DNA of 64,000 nt from positions 941,482-1,005,481 of the forward strand of contig NMRA01000065.1 of the NCBI GenBank assembly GCA_002633005.1. Reading direction: 5' to 3'. This stretch comes from Phoronis australis (Eukaryota > Phoronida > Phoronidae). This document shows, in pieces, positions 42,601 to 51,900 of the stretch. Under the pieces are notes generated by a model that saw only the letters and a list, made by a program, of their open reading frames with translations, ran no database searches and had not been told where the DNA came from. Numbering within the stretch: the first letter of the stretch is position 1; the number at the start of each line of letters is the position of its first letter. The position numbers and the translations under genes are program-made.

Positions 42601-45600
42601 TATTTATCTACACGTTAAATTTGTTAACTCAAAATAATATTTCGTGAGTCATTGTGATGTTCTTGTGAGATAGTTGTCTGGCATGAGCTGTACTGTATTA
42701 ACTAAGACACTGTTCATTGCCATTTCTAATAACAAAAGGACACTTTACAAACAGGAACACCAGCTACGGTTATTCTGCACAAAAACAACTGTCAAAATCG
42801 TCATTTTCCCATTTTAAAGGCTGATTAATGCAAGAAAATACCAAAAATTGGTTTATGACATCTACACAGTACAAACTAGCTTGTAATAGACTAAAATGTT
42901 CTTAAACTTTATTTTTGCAGAAAATTTTGACAAAATAGAATTTCACTCGTCAGCCATGTACTCAGTAGTGCTCTAAATAAGTGAAGAATTATTGTGTAAA
43001 GTGTAGTGGTGCACCTACCGCCTTGCAAAGCTTGTTGACCACATTGAGCAGAACCTTTTGCATCGTCAGAGGGTCCTTCAGCTTCACGTGACCCTTGAGT
43101 GACTCCAGAGAGAGGCAGCAGTGGTCAATTGACTCGACCAGTTCCATGTAGTCACTGGCTGCACATGTGTCGCAGGCAGCCATACTGTCATACAAAAACT
43201 GAATGGCAAACATCCCGTAGGCTGTACGCTGTTTGTTAGACAGAGTGTCAAAGTTGTGCAGCACTGGGCCCAAGTTATCCTGTAGTAGAAAAGACACACA
43301 TAATACAATTAAACATACACAATATAAGATATTTTGGCATGATAACGTCAAACTCACAATCCTAAGTTCTGACTGCACCGGAGGAACGACAACGCACATT
43401 CCATTCTGCAAAAGCAATATGCTCAAAAATCACAAAAATCGTCTGAAACAATGAAAACTTTCTCTTATGGTTAGAAAAAGTTTCCACTTACTTCAACACT
43501 TGGCAGCAAATGGAGGTTGTGTATTGGTGGAGACTGGGGCCGTCCCCCTTTAACCAAAACATTCACAGGGCACATGTAGCTTTCCCCTCACATGAGTAAG
43601 CAGTGCTTGGTTTGGCAACCTACAGCTCGCCAATGTTACTTCGGATTTTGTTTGGCGACTTGGAAAAATCCCAAGTCGCCATGAAGTTGCCACAGCAACT
43701 ATCAAAGTCAGACAATAATTCCATCGAAATTCATTTCAAAATTTGTGACCTGACTTCGAAACTTTAAAGTAATAAAATTTTTCCTGGATTCAATACGTTT
43801 AGTTCACAACTGTTGCATTTGCCACCCTCAGAATCGGAGGTAAACAGACAAAGCAGTTTATTAAAACACAACAGAACCACAAATGTAACATGCAAATTGT
43901 AAAAATCGCAGAAATGAAGAAATTATGCATTTTTGCTACACCATTTTAGCCATCACATAAAAGTCCATCAGCATGGTCACCATCGCCAACCAAGCTATGT
44001 GAACTTTTCTAGCCAGCCAGCTAGCTGTATGAAGACTGCCGTTAAAATACGGCTAGTAAACGAGTCAATATACCACCTGACCCACAACTGATTGCAACAA
44101 AAGGTTTTGTTGTGGTTTAATACCCTGCTGAGTATACTTATTAACAGGAAAAAAGCCTACCAAAATCTGACAACCAGAAATGGTTAAAACTGCGTCATTT
44201 CCAAGATGGCCGTCACGACGTTTCAAAATCAAGTGCTAAAAACAGATATAGCTTCTTCAATAATTGTGATAGAGACCTAATTTTTTATTTCAAAATGGCG
44301 TGGCAGCCATCTTGGAAATGACGCGGTTTTAACCCATTTTCCGCGGTCAGATTTTGGTAGACTCTTTTCCCGTTCCAGTAGGGACTAAAACCGTTGTAAA
44401 AACCTTTGTTGCAATTTGTTGTAGGTCGGATGGCTATTTCTCATAAAGTGACCCATTCATAGGTACCACTGTGTGTTTTTCTTCCATAGACCACGAAATT
44501 GCACACAGCCAGAGTAGGTCTGCTCGTCAACTCGCAGTGAAACACATAGAGCTAAAGACTGGACGGGGTGCATGCAAAATCTGGGAATCAAATGACACTC
44601 ACCTTGCCCGTTACAGCCCTTTAAGTGGAAAACAATCTAATAAACGTAATTTTCTTGCGTAATCCTCCGCCTTTTCCAACACAGAAAAGTTATGTCATCA
44701 TTTTGAAAACAGTACGCTCATGACAAGCGCACATGCCATTTCTTAAATTTTTGCGACATCTCCAGGGAGATGATGATAGCTTGGCAGCAGCAAAATTTCT
44801 ACTGAAATTTACTTTTTCGGTATCAAATTTCTAAAAACTTATAATGAAGTGAAACCAGTTCCGATAATTTGTTGTGATGTGTACGCAACCTCATGAAAGA
44901 ACAACAGTTGATTGAAGAATCGGGGAAAAAAATGGCCAATAGGTGAGGCAATATTTCATGAGGCCGAAAGCCGACGCAGAAGATCGCTCCACAATTTTAG
45001 CAGCAGAATAACGATAAAACGCAATTTTTTCCAAAACCAGAAAATAATTTTTTTTTTACTCAAACAAGTGTGTAGTTTTTAATGACACTAATTTTGCGTC
45101 ATATTTTATCTGGTCATTTTTTACCCACATCAGCGCAAAGCTGCATATTTAGTATACAGCTTTGTACCAGTTGGCCAGTTAGGGGCTACAATACTTCCCA
45201 TCGCTTTCTGTACGAATTTTGTCCCGTGCACTTTAAACGGGCGGTAGGCCAAATCCTGCTACTGATACATTCCACACTCAAAACTATCACTAAACAAGCG
45301 CTTACTTTCTTCAGTGGTCCTTTCTACTTCTACACATATCTTCGATGAAGCTTAGTTACGAGAATTAAGATGACTTTGGCGAAGAATTCCAACTCCACTT
45401 TTTTGGTCACCGTTAACCACAAAGTATTTCAACTGAGCCACGTGAGTTAGGCAAAGGTTAGGATGCCACAGGCATACAGGGGCGATAGTACATCCCCATA
45501 AAAAGTTTCGCATTTCAAAATACAGCAAATAAAATCGAATGAAACATGCATAAATGCACATGGAGTTATAATTAACACATACCACGACTCTGAATACAAT

Positions 45601-48569
45601 TTAGTCAACATAACTTGAACGTATCCATAAAAATCTGTCGTGGTTCGCTTGAGTTTCTCTCACCGGGTGCCAGGCCTTTATGCAGCGTACATCCTGGGGC
45701 GTCCAAATGGACGCCCTAGCACTAATCTGGACACCCTGGCACAGACGCCCAATGTATCATTTGGACGCCCACTGTCAATAGGAACCTTTCAAGTTTGGAC
45801 TCACACATTGTAATGAATACTAGGAAGCCTCTGAAGGCTCACAGTGGGGGCTCTTTTTTCAAAGCAGGAAGAAATATACAATATATATGCAAAGTATATG
45901 CATTGTTGCTATTTTGACACTTGATTGACAGCATTGAAAAAGTCTTGGTCTACACATTTTTTTAGTAAAAATGCTCACCATAGAAGGCTGTTTTATAAAC
46001 TTATATGTAAAAACCTTGATCTATGCATTTTTTGTAAAAAAATCTGTGTGTTTGGGGGTATTGCTGGGGGTGGGGGGTTACGCGTCGGAATCATGGATGC
46101 CCTGGAATATTGGGAACCCCATTTTGGACACCCTATTTTCAAAATCCTGGATAAAGGCCTGCCGGATGCCATTTTGAGGAAGTTAAGAGAATTATCACGC
46201 CTGTTAACGAACAAAAAGTCCAAGGGACAAAAAACTCACAAATTCCACCTGATGTCTTCTCATGCTATTTTGCAAGTGTCACACGCCAGGTCACACGCTT
46301 CACTCAGTTTGCGCTAGCCTTAGCCTAACTCACGTGACTCAGTTGAAATACTTTGTTGTTATCGGGCGGTGAAAAAGTTAACGGTGACCAAAAAGTGGAG
46401 TTGGAATTCTTCTCCAAAGTCACCTTAATTCTAGTTGATATGCTTCATTGTAGAAGCAGAAAGGATCAATGAAGAAATTAATTCCTTTTTCAAGTGAAGT
46501 TTTGAGTGTAGAATGTATTTTTGACGAGGTGAAAACTCTAAATCGGTGGCTGGATTTGGCCTACCGCCCATTTAAAATACACGGGACGAAATCCATGCAG
46601 ATAGCGATGGGAAGTATTGTAGCCCCTAACCGGCGAACCGAGGGGCTACGTGTTGCCTAGGCAAAGGATAGTGCGAGACTGAGCGAGAGCTTAAGGCTGG
46701 CGCGTGACACTTGCAAAATAGCATGGGAAGGTATCAAGTGAAATTTGTAAGATTTATGTCCCTTGAACTTTTTATTCGTCAACATGCATGATTTCACGTA
46801 ACTTCCTCAAAATGGCACCCACTAAGTGAAACTCGAGCAAAACGCGTCAGATTTTCATCGATTTCTTCAAAATATGTTGACTGAATCGTCTCCAGACTTA
46901 TGGTACAGTCAAGTGACCTAATTATCGGACGTTTGGCACATTTTGCATTATATTTAATTGAAAATATTACGGACTGTTGTATATTCTTTGCTGAAATAAA
47001 GGTTTACCTTCACGGAATTTTTCTGTTACTATATCTTGTCACTGAAAGTCACATTTATGTTCCGACTGATCTTTAAAGATCACAACTAGCAAACCTTCGG
47101 AGAACCTAAATATCGGACACCATGTTTCCCATACGCCACACCGCGGAAAACTGACTAACCACGTAATGGCCACTGGCACCTTGTAGCCAAATTTCAGCTC
47201 GACTGTTTTGACATATATGCTGATAGAACACAGGTCCATTCGCAACAAAATTATCCATAAAATGAAATCTGATGACGGCGCCAAGTCATTTCGATGAATT
47301 AGTGCAGACGACTAAAGCACGTGCAAACTCACTGCAGTTTTTAGTATCTCTTTGGCTTCCTGATATGACACCCGCACGTGCGCGGTCGGGGTTTGACTTG
47401 AGTTTAAAAACAAATGAAAAAATGGAACAGTGACATATTGTCAGTTCAGTGAGATGGTTTCATTGTGGAAAAAGATTTTATTTTCAACTTTTATAACCAA
47501 TTTATGCGATCGTCCATTTTAGGCTTGGGGGTCTAAATTGCACCCTCTCTCGGTAAAATCAAAACAAGGCAACACTGTAAAAAAGCGAGACGGTGCCGGA
47601 CATTGAATGCATTACAACGGAACAAAAATTGGTGTCATTTAATTTTCAGATTATGCTTCAAGTAAGATCTTATGAAATGTCCGATATTTAGGTTCCGTCC
47701 GATAATTAAGTACACTATGTGTATGTTAATCATAACTCCATGTGCATATATTTTGTTTCATTTGATTTTGTAGTGAGCTGAGATCACCCGACCCGGGAAT
47801 CGAACCCGCGACCCCATAAAACCGGCAAGCGTGCTAACCATTCAGCTAGTAGGCAATTGCCTGTTAGCGAGTAGCTAACAAAGGCTCATAAAGTTCATCA
47901 GAAGCACATCTACAACATTCCCCCCTTTCCAACGGAACGGGCACGCGACAGCAAGGTGAACACCAGGATGTCTCGCATACAGGTCATCAACGTTCCTTGG
48001 TACCTTGGCTTTACCACCACAACACAGGTGAACACAAAATCGTCTCTCATACAGGTCCTTGACTCCTGGAACCTTCCATGCGCGCTGTCCCGAGGTCCGT
48101 GGGTAGTAGTTGGCAGTGCTTCATTGGTAGATCATCTGTTTGCCGACTACGCCATTTGTAGTAATAGCCGAGATCACCCGACCCGGGAATCGAACCCGCG
48201 ACCCCCATAAAACCGGCAAGCGTGCTAACCATTCAGCTAGTAATAAGCAATTGCCCGTTAGCGAGTAGCTAACAAAGGCTCATATAATTCACCGGAAGCA
48301 CATCTACAATTTTATTTCCTGTATTTTGAAATTCAAAACTTTTTGCGGGGATGTACTATCGTCCCTGTATGCCTGCGGCATCCAGGGCGATATAAATTGC
48401 CTAGACTCAAGACCAAGTCCAAGGCCACAAGGGCAAGGATAGGATTTTTTGCCTTGAGCACCTAGACCTAGTCAGCACTGTCTAGGGCCCTCAAACTTAC
48501 TTGCAGAAGCTTTTTGATTCCAGGTATTTCCCCATTCTTTAAGTGCTTTAGTATATTGTCACTTGCCAT
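12440..48569 (-). CDS. ESPL1: separase (separin), cohesin-cleaving cysteine protease, complete
   Basis: Separase cleaves the cohesin kleisin RAD21/SCC1 at anaphase and is held inactive by securin or CDK1-cyclin B. Coding exons in transcript order: 48501-48569, 43358-43405, 43019-43279, 40920-41755, 40452-40585, 39621-39743, 38951-39096, 36514-36716, 34098-34187, 32926-33051, 32109-32307, 31293-31535, 30310-30564, 26688-26922, 25739-25895, 22872-24976, 20104-20308, 19348-19640, 18776-18903, 18187-18297, 17339-17500, 16507-16683, 15703-15917, 14161-14244, 12926-13090, 12440-12644. All phases agree: 6975 nt, 2324 residues (human about 2120). The N-terminal half is helical-repeat sequence with recognisable human counterparts (LDQALDLWEQI, LARAHFWLYFCE). 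Then come a long disordered insert and the C-terminal protease domain with GHGSG (His about 2206) and GCSSG (Cys about 2232). The first two small exons are the least certain, and extra phase-neutral exons could have been missed. Confidence 0.95.
12926..13090 (-). CDS. ESPL1: separase catalytic exon (His-Cys dyad)
   Basis: This exon encodes both catalytic residues of the caspase-like (clan CD) fold. The YCGHGSG block carries the general-base His, and LIGCSSG carries the nucleophilic Cys 26 residues later, the same spacing as human His2003/Cys2029 as I recall it. The exon ends in IGG plus a split Cys codon (TG|T) that continues into PCVLGNLWDV in the last exon, matching the conserved C-terminal block of the family. 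Both active-site residues are intact. Confidence 0.97.
15703..15917 (-). CDS. ESPL1: separase protease-domain exon upstream of the catalytic exons
   Basis: It encodes LPWESLPVLRRHPVCRVPSL and GVDTASTFYILDPESNL, the hallmark segments of the separase protease domain (human LPWESMPSLQ and GVDPRSTFYVLNP). The exon ends in AA|GTGAGC, and the split codon makes Asn with exon 14161-14244 (ADGWTGVIGRQPT). Confidence 0.95.
16180..16345. repeat. 18-bp minisatellite (about nine copies)
   Basis: The tandem unit ACAGTAAACAGTACTACA, with minor deletions, lies in the separase intron between exons 15703-15917 and 16507-16683. It stays open in both directions only because the unit is a multiple of three. Confidence 0.95.
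20309..22871. other. separase intron without recognisable features
   Basis: 2.5 kb between exons 22872-24976 and 20104-20308. The open frames here are short, lack exon borders and show no family resemblance. I see no transposon ends. Confidence 0.6.
22872..24976 (-). CDS. ESPL1: very large central separase exon (about 701 residues, mostly disordered)
   Basis: This is a single 2105-bp exon; the other separase exons are 48-836 bp. Its start (IAEFLLELARLDN, then KLSSVHFLL) continues the helical repeats and aligns with the human segment ending QQVLFLLES. After an acidic stretch and a second helical patch (about residues 1160-1290) the chain becomes rich in Ser, Lys, Pro and Asp with many S/T-P sites (SQTP, METP, TFSP, NSPEP, RTPVYKK), typical of the phosphoregulated linker before the protease domain. 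It ends in A|GTAAGT, with a phase-1 join to 20104-20308. Confidence 0.9.
22972..22989 (-). other. candidate separase self-cleavage site DSEVLR
   Basis: The six residues fit the separase cleavage consensus [S/D]-x-E-x-x-R, with the Arg at about residue 1710. They lie in the disordered linker before the protease domain, where vertebrate separases cut themselves. Whether it is used is inference. Confidence 0.5.
27400..27520. repeat. short tandem repeat, about 30-bp unit, three copies
   Basis: Three copies of a unit around CTCCATGAATTAAYAGTGAT followed by ATMAAGC lie in the large separase intron, just outside the hAT-type element. Confidence 0.8.
27634..29575. mobile_element. hAT-type DNA transposon, 1.94 kb, non-autonomous
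   Basis: A perfect 15-bp inverted repeat (CAGGGACTCATCTAG / CTAGATGAGTCCCTG) is bounded by a perfect 8-bp target duplication CCGTAAGG (27626-27633 and 29576-29583). CA-G ends with an 8-bp duplication are the hAT signature. The left end holds a G-run block (27724-27775) and the right end GGACGGCC repeats. The longest open frame (140 codons at 28891-29313) does not resemble a hAT transposase or BED finger, so the element is probably non-autonomous. It lies in the separase intron between exons 26688-26922 and 30310-30564. Confidence 0.93.
27724..27775 (+). other. G-quadruplex-prone G-run cluster
   Basis: At least five runs of 4-7 G lie within 52 bases, near the left end of the hAT-type element. 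A similar but shorter G-rich block lies near one end of the smaller hAT-type element at 45671-46161. Confidence 0.7.
30701..31030. repeat. 53/56-bp minisatellite, six copies
   Basis: Six near-identical units start at 30701, 30754, 30810, 30863, 30919 and 30975. They are 53 or 56 bp long depending on a 3-base difference (CATACC versus CATGATACC). They lie in a separase intron. Confidence 0.95.
34656..34705. repeat. 22-bp direct duplication
   Basis: AACAGGACGTGCGTTCAGTC is followed directly by AACAGGATGTGCGTTCAGCC in the separase intron between exons 34098-34187 and 36514-36716. Confidence 0.7.
35191..36344. mobile_element. piggyBac-like element with TTAA target sites
   Basis: TTAA lies directly outside both ends (35187-35190 and 36345-36348). 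The ends are inverted: CTCATTTGTCCCTGATC.. on the left and, read from the right, CTCATTCGACCCTGAGC, both running into CGCCATATGG. Inside, about 35920-35990 reads as an acidic stretch (DLDIDFSDLDYNGD) like the acidic N-terminus of piggyBac transposases; the upstream duplicate of it is broken by stops. The 1.15-kb copy is too short and too broken to be active. It lies in a separase intron. Confidence 0.8.
36851..38315. mobile_element. terminal-inverted-repeat element carrying a decayed HIRAN-like fragment
   Basis: The left end CGTATTCGCCCTAATAAG is exactly inverted at the right end (CTTATTAGGGCGAATACG), with weaker secondary repeats (GGGCGCTTATTAG) nearby. I see no clear target duplication, so I do not assign a superfamily. 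It lies in the separase intron between exons 36514-36716 and 38951-39096. Confidence 0.8.
37867..38155 (+). pseudogene. HIRAN-like module fragment, frameshifted
   Basis: The first frame reads REKICTGKIQYNPFDKYAAS then RHVPRKISCL, and ends at a stop at 38047-38049. After a frame change the next part reads KHSGCLKCIVTA, then RHSSKARGPQIP. This matches, from memory, the NPxDxxAVAV..GHVPRxIS layout of HIRAN-type domains, which are abundant in repetitive proteins of cnidarian-like genomes. It lies inside the element 36851-38315 and is broken, so it is not a functional gene. Confidence 0.5.
42495..42585 (-). repeat. tRNA-like SINE fragment
   Basis: On the minus strand a B-box-like GGTTCGAGTCG follows an A-box-like TGGCTAGCCGAAG at tRNA-like spacing. 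It does not fold into a full tRNA. It lies in a separase intron. Confidence 0.4.
44062..44442. repeat. foldback (long inverted repeat) element
   Basis: Two arms of roughly 170 bp face each other across about 45 bp. CTACCAAAATCTGAC pairs with GTCAGATTTTGGTAG, GTCATTTCCAAGATGGC pairs with GCCATCTTGGAAATGAC, and the outer CCACCTGACCCACAAC pairs with GTTGTAGGTCGGATGG. Arm identity is moderate, so it is an old foldback MITE in separase intron 1. Confidence 0.8.
45175..45545 (+). repeat. mosaic inverted-repeat family, forward piece
   Basis: The segment from TTAGGGGCTACAATACTTCC to TTTCAAAATACAGCAAATAA recurs in inverse orientation. Its first 280 bp match the inverse of 46325-46640, and its last 80 bp match the inverse of 48318-48405. 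No coding potential is recognised. Confidence 0.75.
45671..46161. mobile_element. hAT-type MITE, 491 bp
   Basis: The ends are CAGGCCTTTATGCAG and, inverted, CAGGCCTTTATCCAG (one mismatch in 15). The flanks CCGGGTGC (45663-45670) and CCGGATGC (46162-46169) are an 8-bp duplication with one mismatch. It has no transposase. It is inserted among the mosaic repeats of separase intron 1. Confidence 0.85.
46162..46815. repeat. mosaic inverted-repeat family, head-to-head pieces
   Basis: 46162-46320 (from CCGGATGCCATTTTGAGG) matches the inverse of about 46665-46812 (CCTCAAAATGGCACCC). Between them 46325-46640 is the inverse of the forward piece at 45175-45450, including GATGGGAAGTATTGTAGCCC. The block is therefore a rearranged palindrome of one repeat family. 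Confidence 0.75.
46906..47721. mobile_element. Tc1/mariner- or pogo-like element, 816 bp
   Basis: TA lies outside both ends (46904-46905 and 47722-47723). The left end CAGTCAAGTGACCTAATTATCGGACG-type repeat matches the inverted right end, with the shared core TAATTATCGGACG. Further ATCGGAC motifs recur near both ends. No transposase frame is visible. It lies in separase intron 1. Confidence 0.7.
47774..47922 (-). repeat. tRNA-derived SINE-like repeat, copy 1
   Basis: On the minus strand it reads TAGCTGAATGGTTAGCAC (A box) followed by CGGGTTCGATTCCCG (B box with T-loop), and ends near GGTGATCTCAGC. The flank CAATTGCC..TTAGCGAGTAGCTAAC and further sequence to CACATCTACAA are shared with copy 2, so the repeat extends beyond a tRNA. 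Confidence 0.7.
48168..48310 (-). repeat. tRNA-derived SINE-like repeat, copy 2
   Basis: Direct duplicate of 47774-47922, nearly identical across the A box, B box and the AGTAGCTAACAAAGGCTCAT tail, with small indels (an extra C; TAATAAGC for TAGGC). The 245 bp between the copies are GC-richer and show a weak internal repeat (GGTGAACAC..TCTCGCATACAGGT). Confidence 0.7.
48318..48405 (-). repeat. mosaic inverted-repeat family, distal piece
   Basis: Inverse copy of 45455-45545: GGGATGTACTATCGTCCCTG against CAGGGGCGATAGTACATCCC. It lies just inside separase intron 1, close to exon 1. Confidence 0.7.
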
Positions 48570-48946
48570 TCTGTAAAAGTTCCGATAGGAAAACTAGATT
48601 GCAACAGCGACCATCTTCGCAAAGAACCAACAAAACCAAAATTCGAAAATGTCCGCCACAAGGAACAAAATAAACCTTGTATTCTGATTGGTCAAACGCA
48701 TTCAAGTATCAAACTTTTAATTCGTAATACTGTAAATCTCGACAACTCACTTAGTTACGTAAATTAAATGATAGAAATTGATATTTTTATGAATATAAGT
48801 TACATAAATTAATCTTTGCTTGGAGTAAAATGTTTATTCTTGAAATTGTTTAACTTTCTCATTATGTAGGTCGGCATTTCCGGTAAAGGTGACCGCGGAA
48901 AGCAAACGAAAAGAGATTTCGCTAATTCATATTTATTATCAGGGTT
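48570..48946. promoter_or_regulatory. 377-bp bidirectional promoter between ESPL1 and CFAP410
   Basis: The two start codons face away from each other 377 bp apart, so both core promoters must lie here or overlap the first exons. An inverted CCAAT (ATTGG at 48687-48691) reads CCAAT on the separase strand, 118 bp before its ATG. TTCGAA at 48642-48647 lies 40 bp nearer the ATG and matches the CHR element (TTYGAA) of G2/M genes. There is no clear TATA box. NF-Y plus CHR/MuvB control of separase is inferred. Confidence 0.6.
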
Positions 48947-51900
48947 ATGGGCAAATTAACGGAGAATTTGGTTCTCGCGCGATCAAGGGCGTCCGACTTA
49001 GACAATGTTAGGAAGCTCAACTGCTGGTATGTGGCTGAATTTGTTGTGAGATTTTCCATTCAGGCTTCGACTTTTACTCGGGAACCCAAGCCAATGCAAT
49101 GGTCGTCCGCCTTACTTAGTTAAAGCATAAAACCGGGCGTGCGTTCAGTAGACGCTAGGACCTATAGCCAAAGCCAAAAGCTAGTCAAGGTCACGTGCTC
49201 TTATTTAAAATACATGGCAATATCTCGCGTAATCTCGCAAAGTCTTGCTTTTAAGCTAGGTACTCACCCTATTATTGAAGTATTATTCCACTTCAAAGTT
49301 ATGCTCTGAATAGGATTTGATTTAACTCTCACAAATATATATTATTCGTTGATTCAAACGTTTTCTTTTACTTATGCCGAGTTGTTCAACTGTACATTGC
49401 TTTTCGGCAGCCATTTTATAATGACTCCTGGCCTAGGACTATAATGAAAGGGGTTCATATTACTCCTGGCGTGCGTTCACTTCAGTAGACGCTAGGACCT
49501 AGCTAAAACCTTGTCAAAGTCACGTGTTTTCATTTAAAATGCACGGCAATATCTCACGTAATCTCGCTAAGTCTTGCTTTTTAGCGAGGTCCTAGCGTTA
49601 CTGAACGGAAGGCTGCTACGGTCGTCATATGCTGCCGCCTTTTGAAAGAACAGAAAACCACATAGAAAAAGGCCAAGAAAATAGTGGAAAGTGGTTTAGA
49701 GCAAATTTACTTCAACCACAAACTGTTTTACTAGTATGATATCTATTTTTAAATCTAACTAGCCTTGGTCTTCATATAGCCTGTATAGTCCGGATACCTA
49801 TCGTCGTCAGGCTCCAAAGGTCATCTGGCATCTTCTTTCGCGTGCAGCGCAGCCACATGGGACTTAGCGTTCCAATTTGGAGTGCTCATCTGCACGGAAG
49901 GTACTAACCTCTCGGGAGACACGCATGGAAGAACTGAGACTAAAATTAATGCATTTTCCGACTGTTTTTTGAGACCACTTAAAAACATGTAGATTTTACT
50001 AATGCACTTTTTTGTTCATTTTCAGAAGATATTTTCAAAATTAAATTTTCTTCAGACAGAACAAAAAACAACTCAGGGATTGTTTATGCAATGTATCTGT
50101 TTGTCCCAGGCACTGACCGACACCTGTTAGGCCAAAGGAAAAACGTAGCAGACAAATGGAACACGCTGGGTGCTTAACAGTTTCGGCCCACACCTTGGTC
50201 ATCAAAATATTGTCCAGTTGTTTTTTATTGCAAAACAAAGTACTGAGCTCAACATTTATGTTGAAAATTTTGGTTAAAGCATTTTGAATTTATTTGAAGA
50301 AAATTAAAATACTTGAATTGATAGAGAATGGCCACCAATAAAGTAAAACATTGACTTTATTTCACTATATTGCATTGTTACATACAACACAGCATGACAT
50401 AATCAAAAATAAAAGAAGAGATTGAGCAATAAAATTCAAATGCGACTTGGGTATTTATTTATTTATTTATGATTGCATAAGCCTGTTAAAGGTGAGAAAA
50501 AAATCAAACAATACAATATTGGGTAATTTATTAGAACAATTGTATCGAGGTTCAATGATCAACTTGCGCCGACAAAGTCTCAAAGGGTTATAGTTCTGTT
50601 CTGGCTGACAAGATGTTAACAGAGAATGAAGAGGAACTGAAAAGAAAAAGAAAGACAGCAGAGATAAGTGGTGTTAAGTACAACAAGAGCAAAAAGTCAA
50701 TATAAAGAGGTCACAAATACAAAATAAGTAAGGTCTATTTAGAATAAAACAATTGCGATTTATTTTCCAGAACTGAAATTCTAAATCAATTTTAATCGAT
50801 TTAAAAATCGATATCATACTAGTAAAACAGTTTGTGGGTGAAGTAGAATTGCTGTAAACCACTTTCCACTATTTTCTTGGCCTTTTTCTGTGTGGTTTTC
50901 TGTTCTTTCAAAAGGCGGCAGCATATGACGACCATAGGGGTCATTGTAAAATGGCTGCCGAAATGCAATGCACAGTTGAACAACTCGGCATAAGTAAAAG
51001 AAAACGTTTGAATCAACGAATACTATATGTGAGAGTTAAATCAAATCCTATTCAGAGCATAACTTTGAAGTGGAATAATTGGGTGAGTACAACAACAAGC
51101 CAGTTTATACTTAGGTGGACGACCATTGGGTACCCGAGTATATGTCTGTATGAAGACCAAGGCTAGTTAAGTCAAGGAGCAAGGCGGCATATGTATCAGA
51201 AAGCATGTTGGAAAACGGACAGTAGTAGCCTTATATTCTGTTGACCTAAAGTAAATGAGCTTAAAGTTGTTGGCTCAAAACCAAAAAATGGCTAAAAACC
51301 AAAAAAATCAAATTAGACTTTTACTCACATCTTATTGGTCTTGTAATCTTTCTTACTGTGCGTGATAGGATTCTGTTTCCCTTGCCAACAATAACATTGA
51401 AACCATCAGTGGCTCAACAAAATGCTTCAGAGTTCATTGAGGTTGATCAACTCAAAAATTGTAAAATTGAAAATGGCAAATGTAAGCACTGCCTTTAACT
51501 TGGTAGTGGAAATGGCATCCTGTCAAGGTAAGGGAAATTATGAGACCAATTTTGTGAGAGTAAAAGGCCTAATTTGGTTTTCGTTTTTAGTCAGCTAAAC
51601 AAGGCAAAATACAGCTTTTAAAAGCGTCAAACCCTCCATGCCCAGAAATCTCGCAAGGCTGTTAGCTCCGAGGGTGCCTTCTTCCAATACTTTGCATTGT
51701 CAAAACTGAAACCTTGGGCTGATGGAAAATCTGAGTACAATACTGGTGACATCATGGGGATAAGGAATGAGTTTGGTAACTGGGGGCGGGGGGTTGATTG
51801 GAAAATCTGTGGTACTACCTGTGGGGTGGCAGCCAGGGGATTTACCTGTGCCTCCTACCAATTGAACCTGAGACTATATTTTCTTCACATCTGAGTTTCA

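Larger units (their letters stand above)
49040..51175. repeat. composite 2.1-kb inverted repeat in CFAP410 intron 1
   Basis: The left arm pieces at 49050-49110, 49265-49425 and 49620-49745 match the inverse of 51090-51170, 50940-51090 and 50810-50938 respectively (for example CATATGCTGCCGCCTTTTGA against TCAAAAGGCGGCAGCATATG). The left arm is broken by two copies of a small MITE. The spacer 49746-50809 shows no recognisable gene. Confidence 0.8.

Noticed and set aside
47337-47400. Exon-like minus-strand segment (..HVRVSYQEAKEILKTA) with a GTGAGT donor
   Set aside because: It lies inside the TA-flanked transposon 46906-47721 and its acceptor phase does not fit separase exon 1, whereas exon 1 joins 43358-43405 directly in phase.
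47774-48310. Two functional tRNA genes
   Set aside because: A and B boxes are present, but the T stem is mispaired and no proper acceptor stem closes; the shared non-tRNA tail indicates a SINE-like repeat.
48889-48908. RFX X-box for CFAP410 (GTGACC..AGCAAA)
   Set aside because: Half-sites are six bases apart and the second lacks the final C; too far from the consensus to call.
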